A stretch of 64,000 nt of DNA from Planctomycetaceae bacterium (GCA_016793115.1 JAEUIN010000273.1:1-64000), one strand, 5' to 3'; shown: positions 35,895-45,122, counted from the stretch's first letter. Translations and numbers: made by a program. Notes: generated by a model from the letters alone, not told the origin.

Positions 35895-36350
35895 ATGCGA
35901 TATCTCGTCGACACCGGCGTCTGGCTACGAGCGTTCGACAAAACTGATCGGCATCACGGCGACGTCACCCTGGCTTTAAAGAAGCTGCGCGAGCAAGGAC
36001 ATTCGTTCCGAATTGCACCGCAGATCGCCGCCGAATTTTGGTGCGTCTGCACTCGGCCGAGCTCTTCGCGAGGCGGCTACGGCTTACCGCCGTCCGGCGC
36101 CGCATACCGTCTGGCTTTTATCGAACGCCAAGCGGAAATGATCGCAGAACCGGAGTCGACCTACGCGGCTTGGAAACAGCTTGTCGCCGAATTAAAGATT
36201 AGCGGCGTTAAGGTTCACGACGCCCGACTGGCGGCAATTATTGTCTGCGCGAAGCTCGACGGAATTGTGACGCTGAACCCCGGAGACTTTCGGCGGTTTT
36301 CGGAAATTGCCGTTGTTGAGCCGTCGATGGTGGTCGCAAGTGGAAACTGA
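35895..36350 (+). CDS. PIN-domain toxin, VapC-like
   Basis: A 151-residue PIN-fold nuclease. The acidic active-site residues are visible: Asp6 (YLVDTGVWL), Glu47 (AAEFW), Asp109 (VHDARLAA) and Asp131 in TLNPGDF. VapC proteins cleave tRNA or rRNA with Mg2+. AGGAA precedes the ATG. Together with the upstream small acidic gene it forms a likely type II toxin-antitoxin pair. An 11-bp gap separates it from a convergent thioesterase gene. Confidence 0.82.
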   Translation: MRYLVDTGVWLRAFDKTDRHHGDVTLALKKLREQGHSFRIAPQIAAEFWCVCTRPSSSRGGYGLPPSGAAYRLAFIERQAEMIAEPESTYAAWKQLVAELKISGVKVHDARLAAIIVCAKLDGIVTLNPGDFRRFSEIAVVEPSMVVASGN

Positions 36351-36360
36351 GCCAAGCCGG

Positions 36361-36861
36361 TCAAGCTCGCATCACGTGGCAGATCGGCGCGGCCCAGTCG
36401 AGCGCGCGGTGTTCGGCCAGCAGTTGGTCGTAGCGCGTCGTGATCGATTCCGGCAGCGGGCTTTGGCGACGGATCGCGAGATCGACATGCGCGCTCACGA
36501 GTTCGCCCGTCGCGCTCAGTACGCCGCGATCTTCGTTCACGAGAAACTGAATGTAATGCAGTCGCTTCGCCGAGCGGTCGAGAGCCCGCGAATAGAGTCC
36601 GATCTTCTCGCCGAGCCGCACTTCGGAAAGGTACCGCACGTGCAACTCCAGCGCGAACGTGCCGGTCGTGTTGGCCGCCATGTACTCCGGCGTGAACCCG
36701 AAGAGCGCGAAGAAGCCGTGTACGCCCTGACTGAACAAGTGGGTGTACCACATTACGTTCATGTGCCCCATTTCGTCGAGCCATTGCGGCAGCACTTCGG
36801 CCCGATAGGTCTGCGGCAGATCGGTCCAACGGACGTCGGCCGGGTGGGCTTTGCGGCTCAT
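36361..36861 (-). CDS. Acyl-CoA thioesterase, 4HBT hotdog fold
   Basis: A 166-residue cytoplasmic protein. PQWLDEMGHMNVMWYTHLF (about residues 25-43) is the hotdog active-site helix with the Asp/Glu and Asn expected in 4-hydroxybenzoyl-CoA-thioesterase-like enzymes. The following HVRYLSEVRLGEKIGLYSRAL is the conserved central strand pair. It hydrolyses an acyl-CoA of unknown chain. ATG at 36861. Convergent with the PIN gene. Confidence 0.85.
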   Translation of the reverse strand: MSRKAHPADVRWTDLPQTYRAEVLPQWLDEMGHMNVMWYTHLFSQGVHGFFALFGFTPEYMAANTTGTFALELHVRYLSEVRLGEKIGLYSRALDRSAKRLHYIQFLVNEDRGVLSATGELVSAHVDLAIRRQSPLPESITTRYDQLLAEHRALDWAAPICHVMRA

Positions 36862-36961
36862 TGAGGCTCCTTCTCAGGCGTTGCGACTCAGCTTCTTTCC
36901 TCGCCGTGGATATGCTACTTTACGGCCGTGGGGTTTGCCCAGATTTGCAGGAGTCCGCACC

Positions 36962-38089
36962 ATGCCGAGTCGCCTTGTTTGCCTTATCTCCGCCGTTTCA
37001 CTCGGAAGCTGTCTTATGAACGCCGCTTCGGCCGCCGAAGTCTCGGGTCCGCAACCTTTCGGGCAGACGTACGAGGGCACGCCGGTCGAGCGTTACACGC
37101 TCACGGGCGGCAAAGTGACCGTGCGGTTGATGAATCGCGGGGCCACGATCACGGAAGTACTCGCCCCCGATCGCGCCGGCGCTCCGGCCGACATCGTGCT
37201 CGGTTTCGACGACGTCGCCGGCTATGAATCGGAAGCCAATCAATACTTCGGCTGCACGGTCGGCCGGGTCTGCAATCGGATCGCGGGCGGGAAGTTTACG
37301 CTCGACGGCCGGCAGTATCAGTTGGCCGTGAACAATGAGCCGAATCACCTGCACGGCGGCGGCAAGCGCAGCTTCGACAAGGTCGTGTGGCAAGGGGAAA
37401 AGCTCGTCACGCCGCGCGGCACGGCCGTCCGCTTTAGCTACGCCAGCCCCGACGGCGAAGAAGGTTATCCGGGCAACGTCAAGGCGACGGTGACCTATAT
37501 CCTCGGCGACGACGGCGCGCTGTGGATCGAATGGGAGGCGATGACCGACCGGCCGACGCCGATCAATCTCACCAATCACAGCTACTTCAATCTCGCCGGC
37601 GCAGGCTCCGGAACCGTGCTCGATCACGAAGTGACGATGTACGCCGATTCCTACACCCCGGTCGACACGAACCTGATTCCGACCGGGAAGATCGACCCCG
37701 TCGCCGGGACGCCGCTTGATTTCACGTCGCCCAAACGGATCGGCGAGCGAATCGAGCAACTCACGAAAACGCCGACGCTCGGCTACGACCACAACTTCGT
37801 CGTCCGCAAGGCGGACAAACTGCCCGCCGCCGCGGCGCGAGTGCGCGAACCGAAAAGCGGCCGCACGCTGACCGTGTTCACGACGCAGCCCGGCATTCAG
37901 TTTTACACCGGCAACTTCCTCACCGGGCAACCGGGCAAAGGCGGCAAACCGTATATCTATCGCGGCGCGTTCTGCCTTGAGACGCAACACTTCCCAGACT
38001 CGGTCAATCAGCCGACGTTTCCGACGGTGATCGTCAAGCCGGGCGAAGTGTATAAGCAGACTTGCGTTTACGTATTCACGGCGGAGTAG
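36962..38089 (+). CDS. Secreted aldose 1-epimerase (mutarotase)
   Basis: A 375-residue enzyme interconverting alpha and beta anomers of aldoses such as galactose or glucose. A signal peptide occupies about residues 1-24 (LVCLISAVSLGSCLMNAASA). GalM marks: HLHGG and NHSYFNLAG carry the two active-site His, and CLETQHFPDSVNQP carries the catalytic Glu. Length is normal after signal removal. The ATG at 36962 has CAGGAG 9 nt upstream and is preferred over the longer frame from 36851. Export of this enzyme suggests work on sugars released outside the cytoplasm. It is monocistronic. Confidence 0.92.
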   Translation: MPSRLVCLISAVSLGSCLMNAASAAEVSGPQPFGQTYEGTPVERYTLTGGKVTVRLMNRGATITEVLAPDRAGAPADIVLGFDDVAGYESEANQYFGCTVGRVCNRIAGGKFTLDGRQYQLAVNNEPNHLHGGGKRSFDKVVWQGEKLVTPRGTAVRFSYASPDGEEGYPGNVKATVTYILGDDGALWIEWEAMTDRPTPINLTNHSYFNLAGAGSGTVLDHEVTMYADSYTPVDTNLIPTGKIDPVAGTPLDFTSPKRIGERIEQLTKTPTLGYDHNFVVRKADKLPAAAARVREPKSGRTLTVFTTQPGIQFYTGNFLTGQPGKGGKPYIYRGAFCLETQHFPDSVNQPTFPTVIVKPGEVYKQTCVYVFTAE

Positions 38090-38188
38090 GGGCGGGACGT
38101 CGGAACGAGGAACGCCGAGCGATCAAATGATGAGTCTCTGCGTTCATTGCTTGACGCTCCGAATTGATCGCCGGCCGATCCTTTCGCA

Positions 38189-41100
38189 TTAACCGGCGCT
38201 GAGCAGAAACGCCAACAGATCGCGCAGCTCTTCCGGTTTCTTCACCACCCCTTGCGGCATCGGCGAAAGCTCGACGAGCTTGCGGCTCTCGACGTCGCTC
38301 TTGGCCAGCGAGACGCGCGTCGCGTCGGCCTGCAGCAGTTCGAGCTTGTCGGCCGTTTCCGCGGTCACTAGGCCGGTGAGCGTGCGTCCGTCCGCGGTTT
38401 CAATCGTCGTCGCTTTGAAGACCGGCGAAACTTGCTTGCTCGGCGCAAGAATCGATTCGACCAAGTGGGGAATCGTAAACCGCCGGCCGGCTTCGGCGAG
38501 GCTCGGGCCGCCGATCACGACCGCGTCGGTCGTCGCCGCGTGGCACTTCGCGCAGCCGATCGCTTCGAACAGTTTGCGACCGTTCGCGGCGTCGCCTTGC
38601 TTCGCCGCGGCCGCCCAATCGACGTTGAGAAACGCCGCGAGCGCCGCCGGGTCGGCCCCGCCGCCGGCCAAGCGCTCGGCCAGGCTCGCCGTCGTCGCCT
38701 TGTCGGGGATCGACGCCGCGACGTCGCTGAGCACTCGATACATCAGGTAGAGCCCGCTCTCGCCGGTCGTGTTGCGCACGCGCACGAGGAAGTCGTTGGC
38801 TCCCGGCTGCAAAGTGACGAGAATCGCATCTTGGGCCGGCAGCGCTCCGCGGACGACGTCGTTCGTAAAAAGTTCGCGACCGTTGTGCCAAATCTTCACG
38901 CCGTCGTCGGAGCCGACGAGCAACTGGGCCGTTTGCTTGGTCGCGCTTTCGAGGCGGAAATAGGCGTAGCACGAGGCGTCGGCGAAGGCGCCGTATTGTT
39001 TCGTAAAGTTGTAGAAATTGCGTCCCGGCGCGAACTGCGCCCAACTGCGTTCGCCTTGCGGAGTTTCGTAAGTCGCGTTGAGATCGATCGCACCTTGCTC
39101 CGGCGGATGAACCGCGGCGAAACCTTGCTCGCCGTCGGCGAACGGGCCGATCGCCCAAACCTTTTCGACGCGCTGCGACGGCCGCACGACGAGCCGCGCC
39201 GCTTCGTCGGCCGCTATCAGTTGGGCGATCTGCGGTTCGCTCCGCGCATCGTTGAGCATGTAGAGAAAGTTCGCCGCTTGCAGCCGCACGAGTCGATTCT
39301 CGTCGTCGAGCCGCTGCATAAGCAGAATGAACAATTGTTCTTGCTCGCCGGTATGCGCCGATTGCTTCCAGAAATCGGCCATCGTGTAGTTGCCGACGGG
39401 ACCGAACTTGCGCAGGTCGACCTCGCCGTCGGGGAACTCGATCAGGTAATCCGCTTCGGTGCGTAAGGCTTCGAGCTTCACGGTGCCGGGCGGCGGCCCT
39501 ACGGCCGGCGGCAGCGTCAGGCGAAAGCCCATCGCCAGCACCGCCTCTAACCGAACGGCCGGGTCCGGCGACCGCGAGAGCTGCACGAGCATCTCCGCGG
39601 GCGCACGCTTCGCGAGCAACATCGTCGCCAAGTGCCGCAGGTACGTGTCGTCGCTATGGCCCGGTCCATCGATCACCGCTTGGGGAATTGGCTCCTTCGC
39701 CGCGAACAATGTCTCAAGCGCGGCCAATTGCACGCCGAGATCGGCGTCGGCGAGTTGCGGCACGAAATCGCCCGGTTCGTTCTCGCCCAGGTCGTATTCG
39801 TCGAAAATGCGGATCGTTTGCCGGCGAATTTCCGGGTCCGAGTCGCTCAGCGCCTTCAGCAGTTGCAAGCCGGCTCCGTCGTCGCCCGTCGCGGCGGCGA
39901 GCCACATCAGGTGCGGGCGAGCCGGGTCTTGCGGGTCGACCGTGATCAATCGCTGCACCGCTCGGCGGCACACGTCGGCGCCTCGCCGCAGCAACTCTTC
40001 ATGGGCGACGAAACGTCGACTCCACGACGGATGCGAGAGCTCGTCCCAGAGCTTTTCCGGGGGGCAGGTGACGCAGTCATAAGCTTCGAACGGCGCGGCC
40101 GGCGCGTCGTCGGCCCGCGTCAGCATGACTAGATCGCTTTGATAGATCGGCGAACTTTCGTTCATCGCCATGTAGCTCACGGTCGTAAAGATGCGGCCGC
40201 CGCGGCCGACGCTCACGCCGACCGGCCGCGCGAGATCGCGACCGACGAGGAGCTGGTCTTCCGTCACCTCAAAGCTTGCTCCGCGCGGCTTGAGCGGATA
40301 GCGCGTGAGCGCGCGAATGCACCAGCGAGCGACGAGCAGATTGTTGCGATAAGCCGGCAGCAGTTCGTCGTCGTAATAAGCCTGCCCGACCGGCACGGCG
40401 CGCCCCATGCCGTCGAACATCGTTTGCACGAGGTCGGCGCGATCCGGCGTCTTGCTCAACAGCCAGCCGCGCGGCCAGGAAAAATACATATTCGGCACGA
40501 CGTGAATCAGCCGACCCGGCACATACGACGACGGCATCGACTCGTGGTCGTTGTCGTTCGTGTAGAGATTCCAACCACGGTCGAAGGCGAGGCCGCAACT
40601 GTTGCGCAGCCCGCGAGCCACGATCCGGAAGTTCGATCCGTCGGGCTTGCAGCGAAACACGCCGCCGACGCCGTTGTACGGCACTCTCGTTCCTTCCGGC
40701 TGGGTGAAAAACGTCCAGTGGCCCCAGTGGTCGGGCCGCATGAAGTCGCCGTAGTACCAGAGCGGATCGCCCATCGCGAAATAGATGTCGCCCTCGGGGC
40801 CGATCGTCATGCCGTGAAAACATTGATGGACGTGGCCGAGCGGCACGCCCCATATCAAGCGCTTCGGCGCAAGATCCTGCCGCTGCACGCGGGCGTTCGG
40901 GATCACGTAGAGCGCGCTCACGGTGAGGGCGTAGACGTCGTCGCCGCGGATCAGCAGATCGTAGATCCACGTGTCTTTCGGGAAGCGATAGAGTTCCTGC
41001 CGCGGAGCGTACGAACCGTCGGCGTTGATCTCGTAGACGAACAGCGCTTCGCGCCCGCCCACGAACAGCCGGCCCGTTGTATCGGCTTGCACGGCGAGAA

Positions 41101-41242
41101 ACGATTCATCGGGCGAACTGTCGATCACCACGGCCTTCACGTCGGGGTCGGCCGGAGCGTACGAAGGTTCCGCGGCGACGGCGACGGAACTCCATGCGAA
41201 AGCAAAAACGACCGCAAGCAAGTAACGCAGGGGCGACGACAT
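38189..41242 (-). CDS. Propeller-HEAT-cytochrome c secreted protein
   Basis: A 1017-residue exported protein. After a signal peptide (about 1-25) comes a beta-propeller related to glucose/sorbosone dehydrogenases (about 40-390; GPEGDIYFAMGD, GVFRCKPDGSNF, GLRNSCGLAFDR). Next come HEAT-like repeats (about 410-650) and a beta-sandwich with GSDDGVKIWHNGREL (about 700-840). The C-terminal c-type haem domain has CAKCH and distal Met in LSPMPQG (about 880-1017). This set is typical of planctomycete membrane-bound dehydrogenase-like proteins; electron transfer from an extracellular oxidation is likely, the substrate unknown. The ATG at 41242 is chosen over a GTG at 41269. Confidence 0.88.
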   Translation of the reverse strand: MSSPLRYLLAVVFAFAWSSVAVAAEPSYAPADPDVKAVVIDSSPDESFLAVQADTTGRLFVGGREALFVYEINADGSYAPRQELYRFPKDTWIYDLLIRGDDVYALTVSALYVIPNARVQRQDLAPKRLIWGVPLGHVHQCFHGMTIGPEGDIYFAMGDPLWYYGDFMRPDHWGHWTFFTQPEGTRVPYNGVGGVFRCKPDGSNFRIVARGLRNSCGLAFDRGWNLYTNDNDHESMPSSYVPGRLIHVVPNMYFSWPRGWLLSKTPDRADLVQTMFDGMGRAVPVGQAYYDDELLPAYRNNLLVARWCIRALTRYPLKPRGASFEVTEDQLLVGRDLARPVGVSVGRGGRIFTTVSYMAMNESSPIYQSDLVMLTRADDAPAAPFEAYDCVTCPPEKLWDELSHPSWSRRFVAHEELLRRGADVCRRAVQRLITVDPQDPARPHLMWLAAATGDDGAGLQLLKALSDSDPEIRRQTIRIFDEYDLGENEPGDFVPQLADADLGVQLAALETLFAAKEPIPQAVIDGPGHSDDTYLRHLATMLLAKRAPAEMLVQLSRSPDPAVRLEAVLAMGFRLTLPPAVGPPPGTVKLEALRTEADYLIEFPDGEVDLRKFGPVGNYTMADFWKQSAHTGEQEQLFILLMQRLDDENRLVRLQAANFLYMLNDARSEPQIAQLIAADEAARLVVRPSQRVEKVWAIGPFADGEQGFAAVHPPEQGAIDLNATYETPQGERSWAQFAPGRNFYNFTKQYGAFADASCYAYFRLESATKQTAQLLVGSDDGVKIWHNGRELFTNDVVRGALPAQDAILVTLQPGANDFLVRVRNTTGESGLYLMYRVLSDVAASIPDKATTASLAERLAGGGADPAALAAFLNVDWAAAAKQGDAANGRKLFEAIGCAKCHAATTDAVVIGGPSLAEAGRRFTIPHLVESILAPSKQVSPVFKATTIETADGRTLTGLVTAETADKLELLQADATRVSLAKSDVESRKLVELSPMPQGVVKKPEELRDLLAFLLSAG

Positions 41243-41371
41243 AGACGGCTCGTGAGCGAGAAAAAACACGCGACGGGCCGATTATCGGCAGCGGCTTAAG
41301 CGATTGCAAACTGGGGCAATGACACCGTCAGCCCGCGGCGAGTCGCCGGAGTTTCGTGCGTCGTTCGTGGT

Positions 41372-42760
41372 CTACGCCAGTTCAAACGCTTCGCCCATGC
41401 GCGGGACGACGACGTCCCAGCCTCGCTCTTCGCGGAGCGTCGTCGCCAGGGCGTTCGCCGAGTGAATTTCGCCGTGCGTCATAAATGTGCGTTTCGGCGC
41501 GGCGAGCGGCTTCAGCCAACGCAGCAACTCGCTGCGCCCGGCATGGCCGCTGATGGCGGAGATCTCCGCGACATGGCAGCGAACAGGTACGTCTTGCCCG
41601 TGAATGCGTATCCGCTTCGCCCCTTCTTGCAAAGCGCGTCCGCGGGTTCCTTCGGCCATGTAGCCGCCGAGCACGACGGTAGCCGTCGGATCGGGCAGCC
41701 GCTGCTTGAGATGATGCAGGATGCGTCCGCCCGTCATCATGCCGTTGGAGGCGATGATGATCGCCGGGCCGCGCACGCCGTTCACGTGTTTCGACTCGTC
41801 GACCGTCCGCATGACGTGCACGTTCGAGGCCCGCAACGCCGCCTCGGGGCTGATCGTGCGGTCTTCGCTCATGTCGTGTTCGTCGTGGTACTTGTGAAAG
41901 ATCAGCGTGGCCGAGGCCGCCATCGGACTATCGAGATAGATCGGCAATTCCGGAATTCGTCCGGCTTTCTCAAGCACGCGCAAAAGAAAAATGAGTTGCT
42001 GCGCGCGGCCCACGGCGAACGACGCGGTCACCATCGGCCCGCCGCGCGCGACGGCGGCGTTCACCACCTCGGCCAACTGATCGAGAATCTTCTGCGGCCC
42101 ATGATCGCGGTCGCCGTACGTGCTCTCGCAGATCAAATAATCGCACGGCGTCGGAGGAGCCGGATCGTGATAAAGCGGCGCTCCGTAACGGCCGACGTCG
42201 CCGGAAAACAGAATCCGCGTCGGCGAGCCGGCCTCGCGCCGCACCTCGACTTCGATCATCGCCGAGCCGAGCAAGTGACCGGCGTTGTGGTAGCGGCACC
42301 ACACGTCGCCCGCCGGGTTGAACCACTTCTCGCAGCCCACGCCGTGCAGCAACTTGATCGTGTGCGACACGTCGGCCGATTCGTAGAGCGGCAACGCCGG
42401 CTGGTGCTTCGAAAACCCTTTGCGGTTGGCGTACTCGGCGTCGTCTTCGTGGTTGCGGGCGGAATCGTAGAGCAGGATTTCGGCGAGTTCTTCCGTCGGC
42501 GGCGTGCAGAAGATCGCTTTGCGATAACCGGTCTTCACCAATCGAGGCAAGTAGCCGATGTGGTCGATGTGCGCGTGCGTGAGGACCACGGCGTCGAGCG
42601 AGGCCGGCAAAAACGGCAAGTTCGCCCAATTGCGTTCGCGGAGATGCTTCAATCCTTGAAACAGTCCGCAGTCGATGAGCACGCGAGCCTGATCGGTCTC
42701 CAACAGATACTTGCTGCCGGTCACCGTTTCGGCGGCGCCGTGAAACGAAAGCTTGACCAC
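41372..42760 (-). CDS. MBL-fold beta-CASP ribonuclease
   Basis: A 462-residue protein. The metallo-beta-lactamase motif HAHIDH is at residues 62-67. Further metal ligands appear in NAGHLLGSA, GDVGRYG and ESTYGDRDH, and the beta-CASP region includes SFAVGRAQQL, the SNGMMTGGR block and the C-terminal ISGHAGRSELLRWL and FMTHGE. It matches bacterial CPSF/RNase J-like RNA-processing nucleases without a KH domain. The start is GTG at 42760 with GAGGA 9 nt upstream; the much longer frame upstream runs into the prepilin peptidase gene and is not real. It lies 31 bp downstream of that gene. Confidence 0.92.
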   Translation of the reverse strand: MVKLSFHGAAETVTGSKYLLETDQARVLIDCGLFQGLKHLRERNWANLPFLPASLDAVVLTHAHIDHIGYLPRLVKTGYRKAIFCTPPTEELAEILLYDSARNHEDDAEYANRKGFSKHQPALPLYESADVSHTIKLLHGVGCEKWFNPAGDVWCRYHNAGHLLGSAMIEVEVRREAGSPTRILFSGDVGRYGAPLYHDPAPPTPCDYLICESTYGDRDHGPQKILDQLAEVVNAAVARGGPMVTASFAVGRAQQLIFLLRVLEKAGRIPELPIYLDSPMAASATLIFHKYHDEHDMSEDRTISPEAALRASNVHVMRTVDESKHVNGVRGPAIIIASNGMMTGGRILHHLKQRLPDPTATVVLGGYMAEGTRGRALQEGAKRIRIHGQDVPVRCHVAEISAISGHAGRSELLRWLKPLAAPKRTFMTHGEIHSANALATTLREERGWDVVVPRMGEAFELA

Positions 42761-42791
42761 TGCGGTGTTCCTCAACTGCGGAGCGGTTCGA

Positions 42792-43868
42792 TCACTCGGC
42801 GGGCAGTCGTCTCTGCGAACGCGCCGCGAACGAAGTCGGCTCGCCCGAAAGACGACCGGCCAGCATGCGCGCCGAGAGCGACAAACCGAACGTGCCCACG
42901 AGCGCGGCCACCGGAAACCACGACGGCGACTTCGCGCCGAACAGCGACGAGCCGCCGACGTACGACAGCCCGACGATCGGTCGCCACAACAGAATCCAAG
43001 CAAGCGTGAGCACGGCCGGCAGCGCGAGCCACGTGCGGCCCACGGGCAACCCGGCGCGCTGCAACGGAGCGCGCAGCCAAGCCGCGACGGCCGCCGCAAG
43101 CGCGATGCCCGCCGCGGCCTGCCAACCGAGAAATGCGCCCACGCAGGCGAGCGCCGCCATGCCGTTGACGTGTCCGCTGCGAGCACGCGCCGCGATGGTC
43201 GAAACAGGCCAGGAAGCGATGCCGACCAGCGCGCCGTAGAGCGTGCCGACGCAACCGTCGGCAAGGCCGTACACCAAGCGACCGTAGCCGTCGTCGAGCG
43301 GCGCGAACGCGATCGGCCGTAAATCAGGCCAAAGCAACCCCGGCCCGAGGCCGATCAACATAACGATCCGCCAGAACCCGACCGGCACGACGGCCCGATC
43401 ATGAGCCATGAGCGCGGCGGCGCCGAGCCCGCATACGAGTGCGAAGTGGTAAACGGTGCTGCCGAACAGCGGATAGCCGCCGAGAGCCACGGAGCGGGGG
43501 ATCGGCAAGATCGCGCCGGGAAAGACGGCCTCGCCGACGCACAACAGCGTGAACGCCGCACCGGCCGCGAGTTCCACGAGCGGATAGCGCGCCGAGATCG
43601 GCGCTCGGCAAGCGCGACAGCGTCCGCGCAACAGCAGCCAGCCGATCATCGGCAAGTTGTCGCGAGCGAGAATCGGCGTGAAGCAGCGCGGACAGCGCGA
43701 CCGCGGCTTGACGATGCTCAGACCGGCCGGCACGCGGTAGATGACGACGTTGAGAAAGCTGCCGATCGCCCCGCCGAGAAACATCAGAAAAACGAGCAAC
43801 ACCACGGCCGCCAACAGCGGCGGCTCGTAGGGAAACAAGGCGATATCGGCGAACAGAGTGGTCGGCAT
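42792..43868 (-). CDS. Prepilin peptidase (A24) homologue with an altered active site
   Basis: A 358-residue membrane protein. The N-terminal methylase-type part has GSFLNVVIYRVP (36-47) and the zinc Cys pairs Cys59/62 and Cys84/87, with DNLPMIGWLLLRGRCRAC. Membrane helices follow, ending in GAFLGWQA (244-251). In working enzymes a GxGD aspartate lies 8 residues before GAFLGW; here that position is Gly236 in GHVNGMAAL and no Asp is near. The first Asp may be Asp157 (HDRAVVP), with shortened spacing to the Pro. It may therefore be methylase-only, a pseudo-enzyme or a lineage variant. ATG at 43868. Confidence 0.82.
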   Translation of the reverse strand: MPTTLFADIALFPYEPPLLAAVVLLVFLMFLGGAIGSFLNVVIYRVPAGLSIVKPRSRCPRCFTPILARDNLPMIGWLLLRGRCRACRAPISARYPLVELAAGAAFTLLCVGEAVFPGAILPIPRSVALGGYPLFGSTVYHFALVCGLGAAALMAHDRAVVPVGFWRIVMLIGLGPGLLWPDLRPIAFAPLDDGYGRLVYGLADGCVGTLYGALVGIASWPVSTIAARARSGHVNGMAALACVGAFLGWQAAAGIALAAAVAAWLRAPLQRAGLPVGRTWLALPAVLTLAWILLWRPIVGLSYVGGSSLFGAKSPSWFPVAALVGTFGLSLSARMLAGRLSGEPTSFAARSQRRLPAE

Positions 43869-43895
43869 GGCGCGGCCAATTGTAGCCGCCTAGTG

Positions 43896-43976
43896 GCGAA
43901 GTCGAAACTCAAAACGCAAAACGGCGGACTTCGCGATCGTCAGTTTTGCATTTTGCCTTCTTACTTTTGCGTTTCG
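43896..43976. repeat. A/T-rich imperfect inverted repeat
   Basis: GCGAAGTCGAAAC and AAAACGCAAAAC (43896-43922) face GTTTTGC ... ACTTTTGCGTTTCGC (43943-43976). The same words (AAGTCGAAACGCAAAAGTCG) occur after fumC near 12602-12640, so this is a second dispersed repeat family, stretching between topoisomerase VI-A and the prepilin peptidase gene. Confidence 0.6.
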
Positions 43977-45122
43977 CTAATCCAACCAATCCTGATCCTT
44001 CAGCCGCGCCGGGGTGTATTCCTCGGTCACGTAGCTGATGTCTTTTGAGATCAACGATTCGACTTCGAGCTTGAAGCCGTTGGAGAGCATCGTCTGAATC
44101 TCTTTCTGCCACATCTTCTTGTCTTTGAACCAAGGATACTCGGCGATCTGCTTGGCCCGCTTCGTGTCGGCGTCGTTGAGATTGATCTTCACGCTGTTGG
44201 AGAGGCCGCAGCGTTCGAAATCCTTGCTGCGCAGGCCGAGATATTTGGCCTCGGGAATACCCATCCGCACGCTCTCGAAGGCCAAGTTGATCGAGCCCTG
44301 CTTGAGCACGCTGTAGATGTAGTACCCCCAGGGATCGTTATCGAGCAGGCAGTAGACCGGGAGTTTCAGTTCGTTGTGCAGCCGATGGAGCAAGCGGCGC
44401 ACGCCGCGGGGCGGCTGCCCGCCGCCGTGGCTGACGATGCAGTTGTGCTTGAGCCAAAACTTGTCTTCGGCGAAGCGCCGCCAGACGGTGTCTTTTTCGA
44501 CATGCAGGATGAACTTCGCCGTGCACTTTTTGAACTGAATGACGTCGGGTTCGCAGATCGAGGGGATGCTGTATCCGGCGCTCCCCATCCGGGTGCAATC
44601 GATCTCGTCGCCGCTGTCGATGAGCGTGAGCGGGCCGACTAAGTTGCCGCGGTTGCTCGCGTAGAGGTGCATTTCCTCGCGGAGCGAGTTGAGCGTCACT
44701 TCGACGTCTTCGATGATCGTATCGGACTCTTCCTGCGCGTCGAAGGTTTCTTCCTTCGTACCCTCGATCGTGTGTTTGAGCATGTAGTACAAACCTCGCA
44801 AGCTCGTCGTCTTGCTCTCGTTGATCAAGCGCTTGCAGCCGCTCGAAATCAACAGCGTTTGCATATAGGCTTTGGCCTGCGAGAGATTGAACAACTCGCG
44901 GCGATTCGTGCCGGAGCCCATCTCCAAAAAGCGCTTCGATTTGTTGAAGCGCACGTTGGAAAGAGAGCGCGAGGGGACGTCCAAGTGCGGAGCCCGCCCG
45001 CTCTCGGCGCAGCTCACGACTTCGTCGGCCAGTTCCTTGAGCGAACCGAGCGTCTTCTTATCTTTCGCACTAACGACGGCGGCGACCCCGCCGGGAGCGG
45101 ACTTTGCAGATTTCTTGGCCAT
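43977..45122 (-). CDS. top6A: DNA topoisomerase VI subunit A
   Basis: A 381-residue Spo11-like DNA-cleaving subunit of a type IIB topoisomerase. The winged-helix part has SLRGLYYML, where Tyr113 is the likely DNA-attacking residue. The Toprim domain has Glu208 (HVEKD) and Asp260/Asp262 in LLDNDPWGYYIY, the metal-binding DxD. The N-terminal 50 residues are Lys/Ala-rich. It works with the B subunit to pass one duplex through another, relaxing supercoils and decatenating DNA. B lies 58 bp upstream on the same strand, so they form a two-gene operon. Topo VI is mainly archaeal and plant; bacterial copies are sparse. Confidence 0.95.
   Translation of the reverse strand: MAKKSAKSAPGGVAAVVSAKDKKTLGSLKELADEVVSCAESGRAPHLDVPSRSLSNVRFNKSKRFLEMGSGTNRRELFNLSQAKAYMQTLLISSGCKRLINESKTTSLRGLYYMLKHTIEGTKEETFDAQEESDTIIEDVEVTLNSLREEMHLYASNRGNLVGPLTLIDSGDEIDCTRMGSAGYSIPSICEPDVIQFKKCTAKFILHVEKDTVWRRFAEDKFWLKHNCIVSHGGGQPPRGVRRLLHRLHNELKLPVYCLLDNDPWGYYIYSVLKQGSINLAFESVRMGIPEAKYLGLRSKDFERCGLSNSVKINLNDADTKRAKQIAEYPWFKDKKMWQKEIQTMLSNGFKLEVESLISKDISYVTEEYTPARLKDQDWLD

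Noticed and set aside
42761..43264. N-terminal extension of the beta-CASP nuclease running into the prepilin peptidase gene
   Set aside because: The extension is Arg/Ser-rich, overlaps a real gene, and the GTG at 42760 has a good GAGGA site right before the conserved N-terminus.
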